Shown here in pieces: positions 35,769-43,458 of a stretch of 64,000 nt of DNA. The position numbers were made by a program, and so were the translations under genes. How positions within the stretch are numbered: position 1 is the stretch's first letter; every line of letters begins with the position of its first letter. Origin of the DNA: Dehalococcoidia bacterium. GTDB lineage: Bacteria; Chloroflexota; Dehalococcoidia; Bin125. The notes under the pieces were generated by a model. The model had not been told where the DNA came from, did no database searches, and saw only the letters and a list, made by a program, of their open reading frames with translations. The stretch spans positions 28,883 to 92,882 of the forward strand of contig JAJDXE010000008.1 of assembly GCA_022825265.1 (NCBI GenBank), given 5' to 3'.

Positions 35769-36872
35769 ATGCCAGCGACCGCCATCTCCGACAGCACTGC
35801 CATGTGGGCCCGGCTCGAGGACGTCGCCACGCGATTCCAGGAGATTGAGCAAGAGATGGCCGATCCGGCCACGGCCAGCAATCCGGCACGCCTGCAAGTC
35901 CTGGCCAGGGAGCATGCCTCGCTGCAGGAAAAGATCAACCTGCTCAACGAGTACCGCTCCGCCTCCGAGCAGTTGCAGCAGGCGCGCGAAGTGCTTGACG
36001 ATGCCGACGACGACGAGATGCGCGAGTTCGCTCAGTCCGAAGTGACCGAACTGCGCGAGCAGATCGACCAACTTGAGGAGAGTGCCAAGCGAGCACTGCT
36101 GCCCCGTGACCCGAACGACGAGCGCAACGTGATCGTCGAGATCCGCGCCGGCGCCGGCGGTGACGAAGCCGGCCTCTGGGCGGCAGACCTGCTCCGTGCG
36201 TACGTCCGCTACGCCGAGGGCCGCCGTTGGCACACCGACGTGCTCAGCGCCTCCGAGAACACCATGGGCGGCTTCAAGGAGGTCATCTGCCAGATCGAGG
36301 GCAATGGCGCATTCTCACGGCTCAAGTACGAGTCCGGCGTCCACCGGGTCCAGCGGGTCCCCGAGACAGAAGCCCAGGGGCGCATCCATACATCGACCGC
36401 CACCGTGGCCGTCATGCCCGAGGCCGAGGAGGTCGACGTCGACCTCGACGACTCCGACATTCGCCTCGACCTGTTCCACTCCGGCGGCGCCGGCGGGCAG
36501 AACGTGAACAAAGTGCAGACCGGCGTGCGGCTGACTCACGAGCCGAGCGGCATTGTCGTGACCTGCACCGACGAGCGCTCGCAGCTGAAGAACAAGATCA
36601 AGGCGATGTCGGTGCTCCGAGCTCGCCTCTACGAGCAGCAGCGCGTCGCCGCCGAGCGCGAACGCGCCGACTTCCGCCGTTCGCAGGTCGGCTCTGGCGA
36701 CCGCTCGGAGAAGATCCGCACCTACAACTTCCCCGAGAACCGGGTCACCGACCACCGCATCGGACTGACCCGACACGACCTCGACGGGATGCTGGACGGC
36801 AATCTCGACCCACTGATCGACGCAGCGGCAACCGCCGAAGAAGCTCGACTGCTCGCCGAGGCGTCCGCATGA
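35769..36872 (+). CDS. prfA: Peptide chain release factor 1
   Basis: The 367-aa product has the GGQ loop (HSGGAGGQNVNKVQTGVRL, near residue 244), which triggers peptide release, and the RF1-type GSGDRSEKIRTYNFPENRVTDHRI. The coiled N-terminal domain is complete. ATG 35802 is a possible shorter start. Its TGA overlaps the ATG of prmC, the enzyme that methylates this GGQ glutamine, as ATGA. Confidence 0.96.
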   Translation: MPATAISDSTAMWARLEDVATRFQEIEQEMADPATASNPARLQVLAREHASLQEKINLLNEYRSASEQLQQAREVLDDADDDEMREFAQSEVTELREQIDQLEESAKRALLPRDPNDERNVIVEIRAGAGGDEAGLWAADLLRAYVRYAEGRRWHTDVLSASENTMGGFKEVICQIEGNGAFSRLKYESGVHRVQRVPETEAQGRIHTSTATVAVMPEAEEVDVDLDDSDIRLDLFHSGGAGGQNVNKVQTGVRLTHEPSGIVVTCTDERSQLKNKIKAMSVLRARLYEQQRVAAERERADFRRSQVGSGDRSEKIRTYNFPENRVTDHRIGLTRHDLDGMLDGNLDPLIDAAATAEEARLLAEASA

Positions 36873-37732
36873 CGACGCCGCCAATGCTGCGCGATGTCTG
36901 GATGGCCGCCGCCACCGAGCTGGAGTCGGCCGAGATTGACGACGCGCGCTTCGAAGCCGAAGTCTTGCTGAGACACGCCACCGGTTTGTCCAGAGCGCAG
37001 CTGTACGCCTCACTGACCGACGAGATCGACCCGGCTGCGAGGCAGCGATTCGAAGCGGCTATCGCTGAACGGACGACCCGGAAACCACTGGCTTACATCA
37101 CCGGCACCCGAGAGTTCTACCGGCTCGAGTTTCGTGTCACGCCGGACGTGTTGATTCCTCGTCCCGAGTCGGAACTGCTGGTTGATGCGGCCCTCGACCA
37201 CATGCGTCAGGCCAGAATCCGCTCGCCGCAGGTCGCCGATGTCGGCGCAGGATCCGGCGCGGTCGGCATCGCCTTGGCCAAGCATCGGCGCGGAGTCAAC
37301 CTGATTTGCAGCGACGTCTCCCGCGATGCCCTGCTTGTCGCCCGGGATAACGCCCAGCGACTGCTCAGACGACCGCGCGCCTCGTTCATCCAGGGAGACC
37401 TGCTCACTCCGCTACCGGGACCATTCCACTGCGTCGTGGCGAACCTGCCCTACATCCCCGAGGAACGGCTCGAAGAGCTGGAGCCTGAGGTCACCGATCA
37501 CGAACCGCGCGTCGCTCTGACTCCCGGTACTCGTGGTACCGAGCTCATCCTGCGCCTGATCACACAGCTTCCATCGCGACTGCATCCGAATGGCGTCGCC
37601 GTGCTCGAGGTCGATCCCGGTCAGGAGTCGGCAATCGCTGACGCCGCCAAGCAGATGCTGCCCAACGCCGAAATCACTATCCTCAACGACATCTCCGAAC
37701 AACCCCGCGCCGTTCGCATTATCGCCGGATGA
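36869..37732 (+). CDS. prmC: Release factor glutamine methyltransferase
   Basis: The 287-aa product has motif I VADVGAGSGAVGIALA (about 122-137) and the glutamine-methyltransferase motif NLPY (192-195, normally NPPY). It methylates the GGQ Gln of release factors. The ATG overlaps the prfA stop. The last 26 codons (residues 262-287, from 37652) are repeated at 39300-39380 with five synonymous changes. The present 3' end therefore appears to have been supplied by the inserted element that follows, and the protein sequence is unbroken. Confidence 0.95.
   Translation: MTTPPMLRDVWMAAATELESAEIDDARFEAEVLLRHATGLSRAQLYASLTDEIDPAARQRFEAAIAERTTRKPLAYITGTREFYRLEFRVTPDVLIPRPESELLVDAALDHMRQARIRSPQVADVGAGSGAVGIALAKHRRGVNLICSDVSRDALLVARDNAQRLLRRPRASFIQGDLLTPLPGPFHCVVANLPYIPEERLEELEPEVTDHEPRVALTPGTRGTELILRLITQLPSRLHPNGVAVLEVDPGQESAIADAAKQMLPNAEITILNDISEQPRAVRIIAG
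37652..37732 (+). repeat. 81-bp direct repeat, proximal copy (working prmC tail)
   Basis: This copy is the last 26 codons and stop of the intact prmC. It matches 39300-39380 at 76 of 81 positions. The five differences (ACT/ACC, GTT/GTG, ATT/ATC, ATC/ATT, GCC/GCG) are all third-position and synonymous. Confidence 0.95.
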
Positions 37733-37772
37733 CCTGCCGAGGGAAGACCGAACCGATTCAGAAGGGCGCGAA

Positions 37773-38513
37773 ATGAACCAAGAAGGACTTGAGGCTGGAA
37801 GCGCGGTCCTTGAATCGCCTTGTGAGTGCGAATGCCATCGAGACGGCACATGCCCGGCTCATGTCAAGGTCGAGGTTCCGACTCCGATATCGGCCTCAAT
37901 GGTCAAGGCGACCTACCTCCACATCCAGACGCAGTCGCCGCAAACCACATCGGTCCCCTTTCTCGACGAACTCCCTTCGCTGCTGCCTCTTCTCTCCGAC
38001 GCAGGCCTGTTCGAGTGGACTAGGTACGTGTGGGGAAACTGGGAAGCATGGGGAGTCGATGGAGATCTGAGGACGAGAGTTTTGGAGAGGTACTTCAACG
38101 AGATAGACCGCCGCTTTCCGGTTCCAAGCAGCAAGGATGAACAGCGTCGACAGCTCCATCACCGCGATGGCTCAGGCTGTATCTGTCGTCGGGACAAACC
38201 TGCATGCGATTTCCAGAGGAACAGCGGCATTCTTCTAGAGAACTATGAGGTCGCTCACATTACACCGCAAACACTTGGAGGGCGAGATGTCTGGAGCAAC
38301 TTGGCTCTCATCCGACCACGCTGCAACAAGTCACAAAGCGGTAAGCCGTTCCACAAGTGGCTGGAAGAGCAGACCCGCCAGGAATGGAAGAAGACATTCC
38401 TTTGGCCAAAAGATGGTGCGAGGAGCGCCAATCCCTCAGACCTGATTGGCGCTGTCCGACTCGAATGGAGGCCGGACAGGACGAGAGGCCAACAAGAGCT
38501 AGCTCTTCAGTAG
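37773..38513 (+). CDS. HNH-endonuclease-like protein
   Basis: The 246-aa product has a C-terminal HNH-like core: CICRRDKPACD, then YEVAHITPQTLGGRDVWSNLALIRPRCNKSQSGK. His162, Asn176 and Asn185 are in the catalytic positions, and Cys136/138/145/184 are candidate zinc ligands. A separate N-terminal cluster CECECHRDGTCP (Cys17, 19, 21, 27) may bind a second metal. Start ATG is preceded by AGAAGGG. It is the first gene of the prmC-tail insertion and the only product there that could cut DNA, so it is the best candidate for driving insertion. A restriction-type or unrelated role cannot be excluded. Confidence 0.75.
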   Translation: MNQEGLEAGSAVLESPCECECHRDGTCPAHVKVEVPTPISASMVKATYLHIQTQSPQTTSVPFLDELPSLLPLLSDAGLFEWTRYVWGNWEAWGVDGDLRTRVLERYFNEIDRRFPVPSSKDEQRRQLHHRDGSGCICRRDKPACDFQRNSGILLENYEVAHITPQTLGGRDVWSNLALIRPRCNKSQSGKPFHKWLEEQTRQEWKKTFLWPKDGARSANPSDLIGAVRLEWRPDRTRGQQELALQ

Positions 38514-38762
38514 CTCCCGCCGGCAAGACAATCACAGATGAAACTGCCTCCTCAAGCAAGACGTGTGGCAAGATGAATGCTGCTCCCGGAGGGCTGTCGA
38601 TGAGAATCGGGAGGCCGTCGCGCATTGACGAGACGCCCTCACTCCCTGGCAAAGGGATATCTTTGAAGCAATCGTCGTGTCCGAGTCGTGTCGCTAGACC
38701 TCCCGATCTAGGGACCAACGACCAGCACGGTTGGGAAAGCCAGGCTCGGAGGAGGTAACAGC

Positions 38763-39077
38763 GTGAGTTCCGTCGTTAATCCACTCAGGACACAATCTGA
38801 GGTGATTGTGCCATCGCCACCCGAGTTTTCTCAGAGAGAAGAGCTCCAGCAGTTGGCCTCTGACTTTGGACGGATCTACTACGAGGCATTCCGAGACGCC
38901 GACGACCAGACTCGGCGCAGCCTGGGCGCATATGTCCATGGCTATGACGCCACAAGCATTGGCGATGGTCCTTCTGGAACGGTGGTCGTCCTTGGAGCTT
39001 TGTTGCCCCACCTGACAGACGAACAGATGCGCGAGCTTGCGACGGAACTCGCCTACGTCCTGGGTCGGTATGCCTGA
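38763..39077 (+). CDS. Hypothetical element-borne protein, 104 aa
   Basis: GTG start with an excellent ribosome site (GGAGGAGGT, 6-nt spacing). The protein is soluble and mostly helical, with an acidic central part (YYEAFRDADDQTRRSLGAYV) and LTDEQMRELATELAYVLGRY at the end. Family not recognised. It overlaps the next small gene by 8 nt. The 249 bp between the HNH gene and this one hold no gene I can support. Confidence 0.7.
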   Translation: MSSVVNPLRTQSEVIVPSPPEFSQREELQQLASDFGRIYYEAFRDADDQTRRSLGAYVHGYDATSIGDGPSGTVVVLGALLPHLTDEQMRELATELAYVLGRYA

Positions 39078-39258
39078 TCCTTCCGAACGAGATTTGTTCG
39101 TTCACTATCCGATCCCGGATCAGCTCAAGGACCGCCCAACCTATCGCGATGTGGAAGGGATGATCACCAAACTTGAGAACAGGCTGCTGAAGTGGATGAT
39201 CGCGACGATGCTGGTGTTGGCTGCTGGAGTGACGGCGATCATTCTGCGCTTCTGCTGA
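39070..39258 (+). CDS. Small coiled-coil/TM protein, 62 aa
   Basis: A short amphipathic stretch (DVEGMITKLENRLLK) leads into one C-terminal membrane helix (WMIATMLVLAAGVTAIILRF). The shape, a short coil plus terminal anchor, recalls small phage- or element-borne membrane proteins, but no family is assigned. ATG 39070 overlaps the upstream stop; a longer frame from 39037 is less likely. Confidence 0.65.
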   Translation: MPDPSERDLFVHYPIPDQLKDRPTYRDVEGMITKLENRLLKWMIATMLVLAAGVTAIILRFC

Positions 39259-39269
39259 ATCGCATCTCG

Positions 39270-39380
39270 ATGACCAATTCCAGCAGTTCAGCCGCGGCAC
39301 AGATGCTGCCCAACGCCGAAATCACCATCCTCAACGACATCTCCGAACAACCCCGCGCCGTGCGCATCATTGCGGGATGA
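39270..39380 (+). pseudogene. Relic prmC tail fused to a mini-ORF, 36 codons
   Basis: An ATG at 39270 opens MTNSSSSAAAQ and then runs in frame through the whole distal prmC tail to the TGA at 39378-39380. That TGA overlaps the ATG of the next gene. Translating it could preserve the coupling of the hydrolase that prmC once provided. No clear ribosome site precedes it, so it may be only a remnant. Confidence 0.5.
39300..39380 (+). repeat. 81-bp direct repeat, distal copy (displaced native prmC tail)
   Basis: This is the second copy of the prmC 3' end, 76/81 identical to 37652-37732. The codon frame aligns for a few codons further upstream (tca gcc gcg gca against gac gcc gcc aag), then similarity ends. 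It ends in the ATGA shared with the downstream hydrolase gene. Confidence 0.95.
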
Positions 39381-40549
39381 ACACGCCTCCTGACCCGCTG
39401 CCTTCGCCCGCCGACGTGCCGGTGCAGGGCTACTGCGACCCCCGCTTTCACGCCGTCCGCGATCAGTTCCAGCAGAACCTCGTCGACCGCTCGGAGACCG
39501 GCGCCGCGCTGGCCGTGACGCTGAACGGCGATCTCGTCATCGACATCTACGGCGGCTGGACCGACGCCAAGCACACCAAGCCCTGGGCCGAGGACACGAT
39601 CGTCTGCTGTTACTCGGTCGGCAAGGCGATCTGCGCCATCCTCTCCTGGCGCCTGGCAGAACGCGGCGAACTGGAGATTGACCGCCGCGTCGCCGAGTAC
39701 TGGCCGGAGTTCGCCCAAAACGGGAAGGCCGACATTCCCTTCCGTTGGATCCTCACCCACCAGAGCGGCCTCGCTGCGATCCGCAAGCCGCTGCCGCGCG
39801 GGTCCATGCTCGACTGGGACGTGATGACCTCGGCGCTCGCCGAGCAGGAGCCCTGGTGGCCGCCCGGAACAGGACACGGCTATCACTCGAACACCCAAGG
39901 CTTCCTGATCGGCGAAGTCATCCGCCGCATAACCGGCAAGTCGATCGGCGAGCACCTTCAAGTCGATCTGAGCGAACCAACTGGCCTCGACTTCCACTTC
40001 GGCACCAAGCCCGAGCACGACGCCCGCACCGCCGACATGCTCCCCGTGCAGCAACCGCCCGACTTCCGCCGCGCCCCGCCGAACGCCCTGCAGACCCTCG
40101 GCGGTCGCAATCCACCCCACATCCAGACCGGACCGGGCTCTCAGAACACTCGCGAGTACCGAGCCGCCGAGTTCCCCTCCACCACTGGTCACGGAGCCGC
40201 CCGAGGCCTCGCTCGACTCTTCGGCGCACTCGCCACCGACGGACAACTCGACGGTGTCCACATCCTCAACCCGCGGACGATCGAGCAAATGTCCGCCGAA
40301 CAGGTCTACGGAGTCGACGCCATCCTCGGCCGCCCAACCCGCTTCGCCTCCGGCTTCCAGATGACCATGGCCGAGCGCCCCCTCGGCCCCAATCCAAGAA
40401 CCTTCGGTCACTTCGGAGGAGGAGGCTCCCTCGCCTTCGCCGATCCCGACGCCGCCGTCGGCTGGGGCTACGTCATGAACCAGGGCCGAGGCGGCTGGCA
40501 ACACCGCCACACGCGAAAGTTGCTGGATCTGTTCCACGAGGCGCTGTAA
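39377..40549 (+). CDS. Beta-lactamase class C/EstB-like serine hydrolase
   Basis: The 390-aa product has the SxxK motif in CYSVGK (Ser80, Lys83), the Tyr motif in GTGHGYHSNTQG (Tyr169) and a late FGHFGGGG. This is the penicillin-binding/esterase family VIII pattern. With no signal peptide, it is probably a cytosolic esterase rather than a beta-lactamase. The ATG overlaps the displaced prmC tail. That it was originally co-translated with prmC is inferred from this overlap. Confidence 0.9.
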   Translation: MNTPPDPLPSPADVPVQGYCDPRFHAVRDQFQQNLVDRSETGAALAVTLNGDLVIDIYGGWTDAKHTKPWAEDTIVCCYSVGKAICAILSWRLAERGELEIDRRVAEYWPEFAQNGKADIPFRWILTHQSGLAAIRKPLPRGSMLDWDVMTSALAEQEPWWPPGTGHGYHSNTQGFLIGEVIRRITGKSIGEHLQVDLSEPTGLDFHFGTKPEHDARTADMLPVQQPPDFRRAPPNALQTLGGRNPPHIQTGPGSQNTREYRAAEFPSTTGHGAARGLARLFGALATDGQLDGVHILNPRTIEQMSAEQVYGVDAILGRPTRFASGFQMTMAERPLGPNPRTFGHFGGGGSLAFADPDAAVGWGYVMNQGRGGWQHRHTRKLLDLFHEAL

Positions 40550-40559
40550 CCCATCCGCC

Positions 40560-41948
40560 TCATGCTCGCCTAGCGTTGTTCCGTTGGTCAGACCGTTGCC
40601 TGTCCTCTGCACCCAGCAGATCTTGATACCTCCTAGCCCACCTATGGCGTCGCGTTCGATCCCAACCGAACCAGCGGCGCATTTCTACCCAATTTTCACC
40701 GATTCGATCGAGATCGGCGAGCTCCCGATCATAGCGTTGCTTCTCGCGCTCCCGCAGCACCGGGTCGGCTTCTCGCTGTGCCTGTTCTGCCTGCTCCAGC
40801 TGTTGATGCCAAGAGGGATGACGTTGTCGACGACCCGGAACCTTAGCAAACCAACGCCGCCGGGACGCTAAAGTACCGCTGAGACGCCAATACTGCTTCT
40901 TCTCGCGCTCGATCAGTAGCTCACGCTTTCGTTCCGCCACCGCTATTCGTCGCGCTTCTTCCGCGCGCTGCCGCTCTCGCTCCGCCTCGGCTTCTCGTTC
41001 CGCGCGTCCTCGCTGCCGCTGCTCTCGCTGCAGGTCGTTCCAGCGTGACGAACAACGCTGTCTGCGCCCCTCGTCTTCATCGAACCACGCGAGACGTTGC
41101 GTCAGTGTTCCCTTTAGTCGCGCCGACTCCTGCGCCTCCCAAGCCAAGTCCTCTTCCAGGGTCTGCCACAGATCAGGATGACGCTCTCGCCGCTGTGGCA
41201 CCGAGTCGAACCAGCTAAGACGTTCAGTAATCGTGCCCTCGAGCCCTGCGTAAATGGCCCGTTCCTCTTGACGGAGCTCCCATTCCTCCTCAAGCAGAAT
41301 GTCGCGGAGTTCCCGTGCTTCCAGATCGCTCCGGTCAGATTCGGGCTTGGCTAGAATCGCTTCCCTGACCCGGGAACGCCGGAACCGTTTGAACTCAAGA
41401 TCTTCGACAGGCGCGGCCGGAACGGGCGTTTCTGGCGCAATGTCCATTCGTCGAATTGCATCCGCTGCGTCCTCCAGGCCAAAGGCCGACAGCACCCGAC
41501 GACATTGGACGACGAATTCGTCGGCGTCGTCGCTGTCAACATCGCCTCTGGTTCGGCGATGTCCAAACGCTTTGTTACGGAGTTCCACGATGGTGAACAT
41601 GCGATCAATCAAGTCCCGGAAGTCATAGCCGGTCTGCTCTCCGACCTGCACCTCGAAGAGCCTCGCGTTGCCCCGGATCAGAAAGGGGAAGTTCTTGGCT
41701 TCCAGAATGTCTTTCGGCGGTACCCCGGCATCCAAGTCGTTGATCGCGTTCTTGTATTCCCCGGGCCGTTCGCGCTTCGCTTCCTCGTTCGCAACCAACT
41801 TGTGGAACCACTTCGGCCCGTGTGCATCCTCGAAAATCGGCGCAACAAAATCCCGCATTGCCTCTTGGTAAAGGGACAGCGCCGCGCCAATTCGGTTCTG
41901 ATTTGTGAACTGCTCAGTGCTCACCCGCCGACACTCTCTTCGAACCAC
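40560..41948 (-). CDS. HEPN-domain protein with four WF/RR repeats
   Basis: The 462-aa product has an N-terminal Swt1-like HEPN region (about 14-165) with the putative RNase motif RNKAFGH (Arg124, His130). A charged linker and coiled coil follow, then four copies of a ~27-residue unit at about 238-266, 281-309, 359-387 and 418-446, of the form GTLTxRLxWFDxxxxRRxRHxxxW. The unit is not one I know. The start is GTG 41948, or GTG 41924 (VSTEQF). HEPN proteins are often toxins or antiviral RNases, but no antitoxin partner is adjacent. It is convergent with the hydrolase (10-nt gap). Confidence 0.75.
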   Translation of the reverse strand: MVRRECRRVSTEQFTNQNRIGAALSLYQEAMRDFVAPIFEDAHGPKWFHKLVANEEAKRERPGEYKNAINDLDAGVPPKDILEAKNFPFLIRGNARLFEVQVGEQTGYDFRDLIDRMFTIVELRNKAFGHRRTRGDVDSDDADEFVVQCRRVLSAFGLEDAADAIRRMDIAPETPVPAAPVEDLEFKRFRRSRVREAILAKPESDRSDLEARELRDILLEEEWELRQEERAIYAGLEGTITERLSWFDSVPQRRERHPDLWQTLEEDLAWEAQESARLKGTLTQRLAWFDEDEGRRQRCSSRWNDLQREQRQRGRAEREAEAERERQRAEEARRIAVAERKRELLIEREKKQYWRLSGTLASRRRWFAKVPGRRQRHPSWHQQLEQAEQAQREADPVLREREKQRYDRELADLDRIGENWVEMRRWFGWDRTRRHRWARRYQDLLGAEDRQRSDQRNNARRA

Positions 41949-42002
41949 GAACGCTGGCGCTCAGAGTAACGCCCTACCCCGCAGATGTGATGTCCCAGAC
42001 GC

Positions 42003-43223
42003 TCAGTCCCGCATCATCTGATACCGCTTGCCCTCGGTCTTGATCGCCGGGGCGATCACCATCTCCGTCTGCTGCAAGTCGCGAATCGTCTCGGCGCCGA
42101 CGCTACCCATGCAGGTTCGCAGTGCGCCGATCAGATTTTCCGTGCCGTCTGTCCGCGAGGTCGGACCGAAGAGCAGCCGGTCAAGAGTGGTGTGTTGTCC
42201 GACATGGACTCGGACTCCGCGCGGCAGTTCCGCGTGCGGCGTCGCCATGCCCCAGTGGAATCCGCGACCCGGCGCCTCGATCGCGCCAGCAAACGGCGAG
42301 CCGATCATGACCGCATCAGCGCCCGAGACCAGCGCCTTGCAGAAGTCGCCGCCCGTGCGGATGCCGCCATCGGTGATGATTGGCACGTAGCGGCCGGTCC
42401 GCTCGAAGTAGACGTCGCGAGCGTAGGCGCACTCGATTGTCGCCGATACCTGCGGCACACCGATACCAAGCACCTCGCGAGACGTGCAGGCCGCGCCGGG
42501 CCCGACTCCCACCAAAAGCCCCGCAATGCCCTCTTCCATCAGCTCCAGCGAGGCATCAAAGCCAACCGTGTTGCCGACCAGCGTCGGGATCTCCATTTCG
42601 TCGATCAGCTCTCGCAGGATCAGCCCGCGCTCGGACCGCGAGTAGTGACGCGCCGTCGTCACCGTCGACTGGACGAGGAAAACATCGGGATCTGCGTCCT
42701 TGATCGCCGAAGCCAGACGCTTGGCGTTCGGCGGTGTAACAGAAACTGCGGCGGCGACCCCGCCGTCCTTGATCTCCTGTACGCGTTGCCCGATCAGTTC
42801 GTCGCGGATCGGAGTCGTGTATGCGCGCTGCAGGATCTCGGTGGCGGTTTCCGTGTCGCTGCCCGCGACCTCCTCCAGCACCTCGGCCGGATCGTCGAAT
42901 CGACACTGCAGACCCTCAAGGTTGAGGACTGCCAATCCACCGTGCCGTCCAACCCCGACTGCGAAGTGAGGATCGACGACGGCATCCATCGCCGCAGCGA
43001 GAATCGGAATCTCCAGCCGCTGACCAGCCAGCACGGTCGACACGTCGGTCAACTCGGGATTGATCGTCAGCGCGCCGGGGACGATAGCGACATCGTCGAA
43101 TCCGTAGGCCTCTTGCAGCGACTTGCGCCGCGGATGGCGCATCGGCTCCAGCCCGGACTCGTACGCGCCCTGCACCAGTTCCTGGCCAGGGGTCAGTGGT
43201 TCGCGCTGCGTCAACGTGGTCAT
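42003..43223 (-). CDS. guaB3: GuaB3-type IMP dehydrogenase-like protein
   Basis: The 406-aa barrel has LAAAMDAVVDP, GNTVGFDASLELMEEGIAGLLVG and the catalytic loop GPGAACTSRE (Cys246), then ITDGGIRTGGDFCKALVSGADAVMIG. It lacks the CBS pair of classical IMP dehydrogenase, as GuaB3 proteins do. Expected to oxidise IMP to XMP in guanine nucleotide synthesis; a GMP reductase role is less likely. The frame is open to 43337, but ATG 43223 has AAGGGGAAA before it. A stable hairpin lies in its leader. Confidence 0.88.
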   Translation of the reverse strand: MTTLTQREPLTPGQELVQGAYESGLEPMRHPRRKSLQEAYGFDDVAIVPGALTINPELTDVSTVLAGQRLEIPILAAAMDAVVDPHFAVGVGRHGGLAVLNLEGLQCRFDDPAEVLEEVAGSDTETATEILQRAYTTPIRDELIGQRVQEIKDGGVAAAVSVTPPNAKRLASAIKDADPDVFLVQSTVTTARHYSRSERGLILRELIDEMEIPTLVGNTVGFDASLELMEEGIAGLLVGVGPGAACTSREVLGIGVPQVSATIECAYARDVYFERTGRYVPIITDGGIRTGGDFCKALVSGADAVMIGSPFAGAIEAPGRGFHWGMATPHAELPRGVRVHVGQHTTLDRLLFGPTSRTDGTENLIGALRTCMGSVGAETIRDLQQTEMVIAPAIKTEGKRYQMMRD

Positions 43224-43285
43224 CTGTTTCCCCTTAGCGGCTGCCTGGCGTCGTGGATAAGTGGGCTGGCAGGCGTTAAACGCAT

Positions 43286-43308
43286 GAGCGCGGCACATGG
43301 CCGCGCTC
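43286..43308 (-). promoter_or_regulatory. Leader hairpin upstream of guaB3
   Basis: A perfect 9-bp stem GAGCGCGGC/GCCGCGCTC with a 5-nt loop stands 63 nt before the guaB3 start. It has no T-tract on the minus strand, so it is not an obvious terminator. It could be a regulatory element, a protein operator or an mRNA stabiliser. The remaining 43224-43458 region shows no gene. Confidence 0.45.
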
Positions 43309-43445
43309 TGTTGGTTGTGTGCCATTGTCCCGTGCAAACAAGCACGTTACCGACCGCCTGTCCTGCCATCACCGGTGACCATAAGATACCCGACCGGTCT
43401 CCATCCATTCGTAAACAACCGAACAACGTGGACTCAACCAATACC

Positions 43446-43451
43446 TAGAGT
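43446..43451 (+). promoter_or_regulatory. -10 box (TAGAGT) of rsmI
   Basis: TAGAGT ends 7 nt before the rsmI ATG at 43459, which predicts a leaderless or near-leaderless transcript. No -35 was recognised. Confidence 0.5.
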
Positions 43452-43458
43452 GTGTTCC

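Larger units (their letters stand above)
37733..39299 (+). mobile_element. prmC-tail insertion element, about 1.57 kb
   Basis: The segment between the two prmC-tail copies begins directly after the prmC stop. It holds an HNH-type nuclease gene (37773), a 104-aa gene (38763) and a 62-aa membrane-anchored gene (39070), with no integrase or transposase. Four sampled 60-base lines at 38041-38280 are 48-57% GC, against 62-65% in sampled flanking lines. The downstream hydrolase still overlaps the distal tail copy as ATGA, as prfA does with prmC. The pre-insertion state was therefore probably prfA-prmC-hydrolase with the distal copy as the native prmC end. Mechanism is inference. Confidence 0.75.

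Noticed and set aside
37733..39299. Insertion sequence or integron cassette
   Set aside because: There is no transposase, integrase, terminal inverted repeat or short target duplication. The flanking repeat is an 81-bp in-frame gene end instead.
39239..40612. Long minus-strand frame (457 codons) opposite the serine hydrolase
   Set aside because: The plus strand encodes an intact hydrolase with SxxK and Tyr motifs. The antisense frame is Gly/Val/Glu-rich low-information sequence typical of GC-rich shadows.
43224..43458. Purine or other known riboswitch ahead of guaB3
   Set aside because: Only one simple hairpin is evident; the conserved junction sequences of known purine riboswitches are absent.
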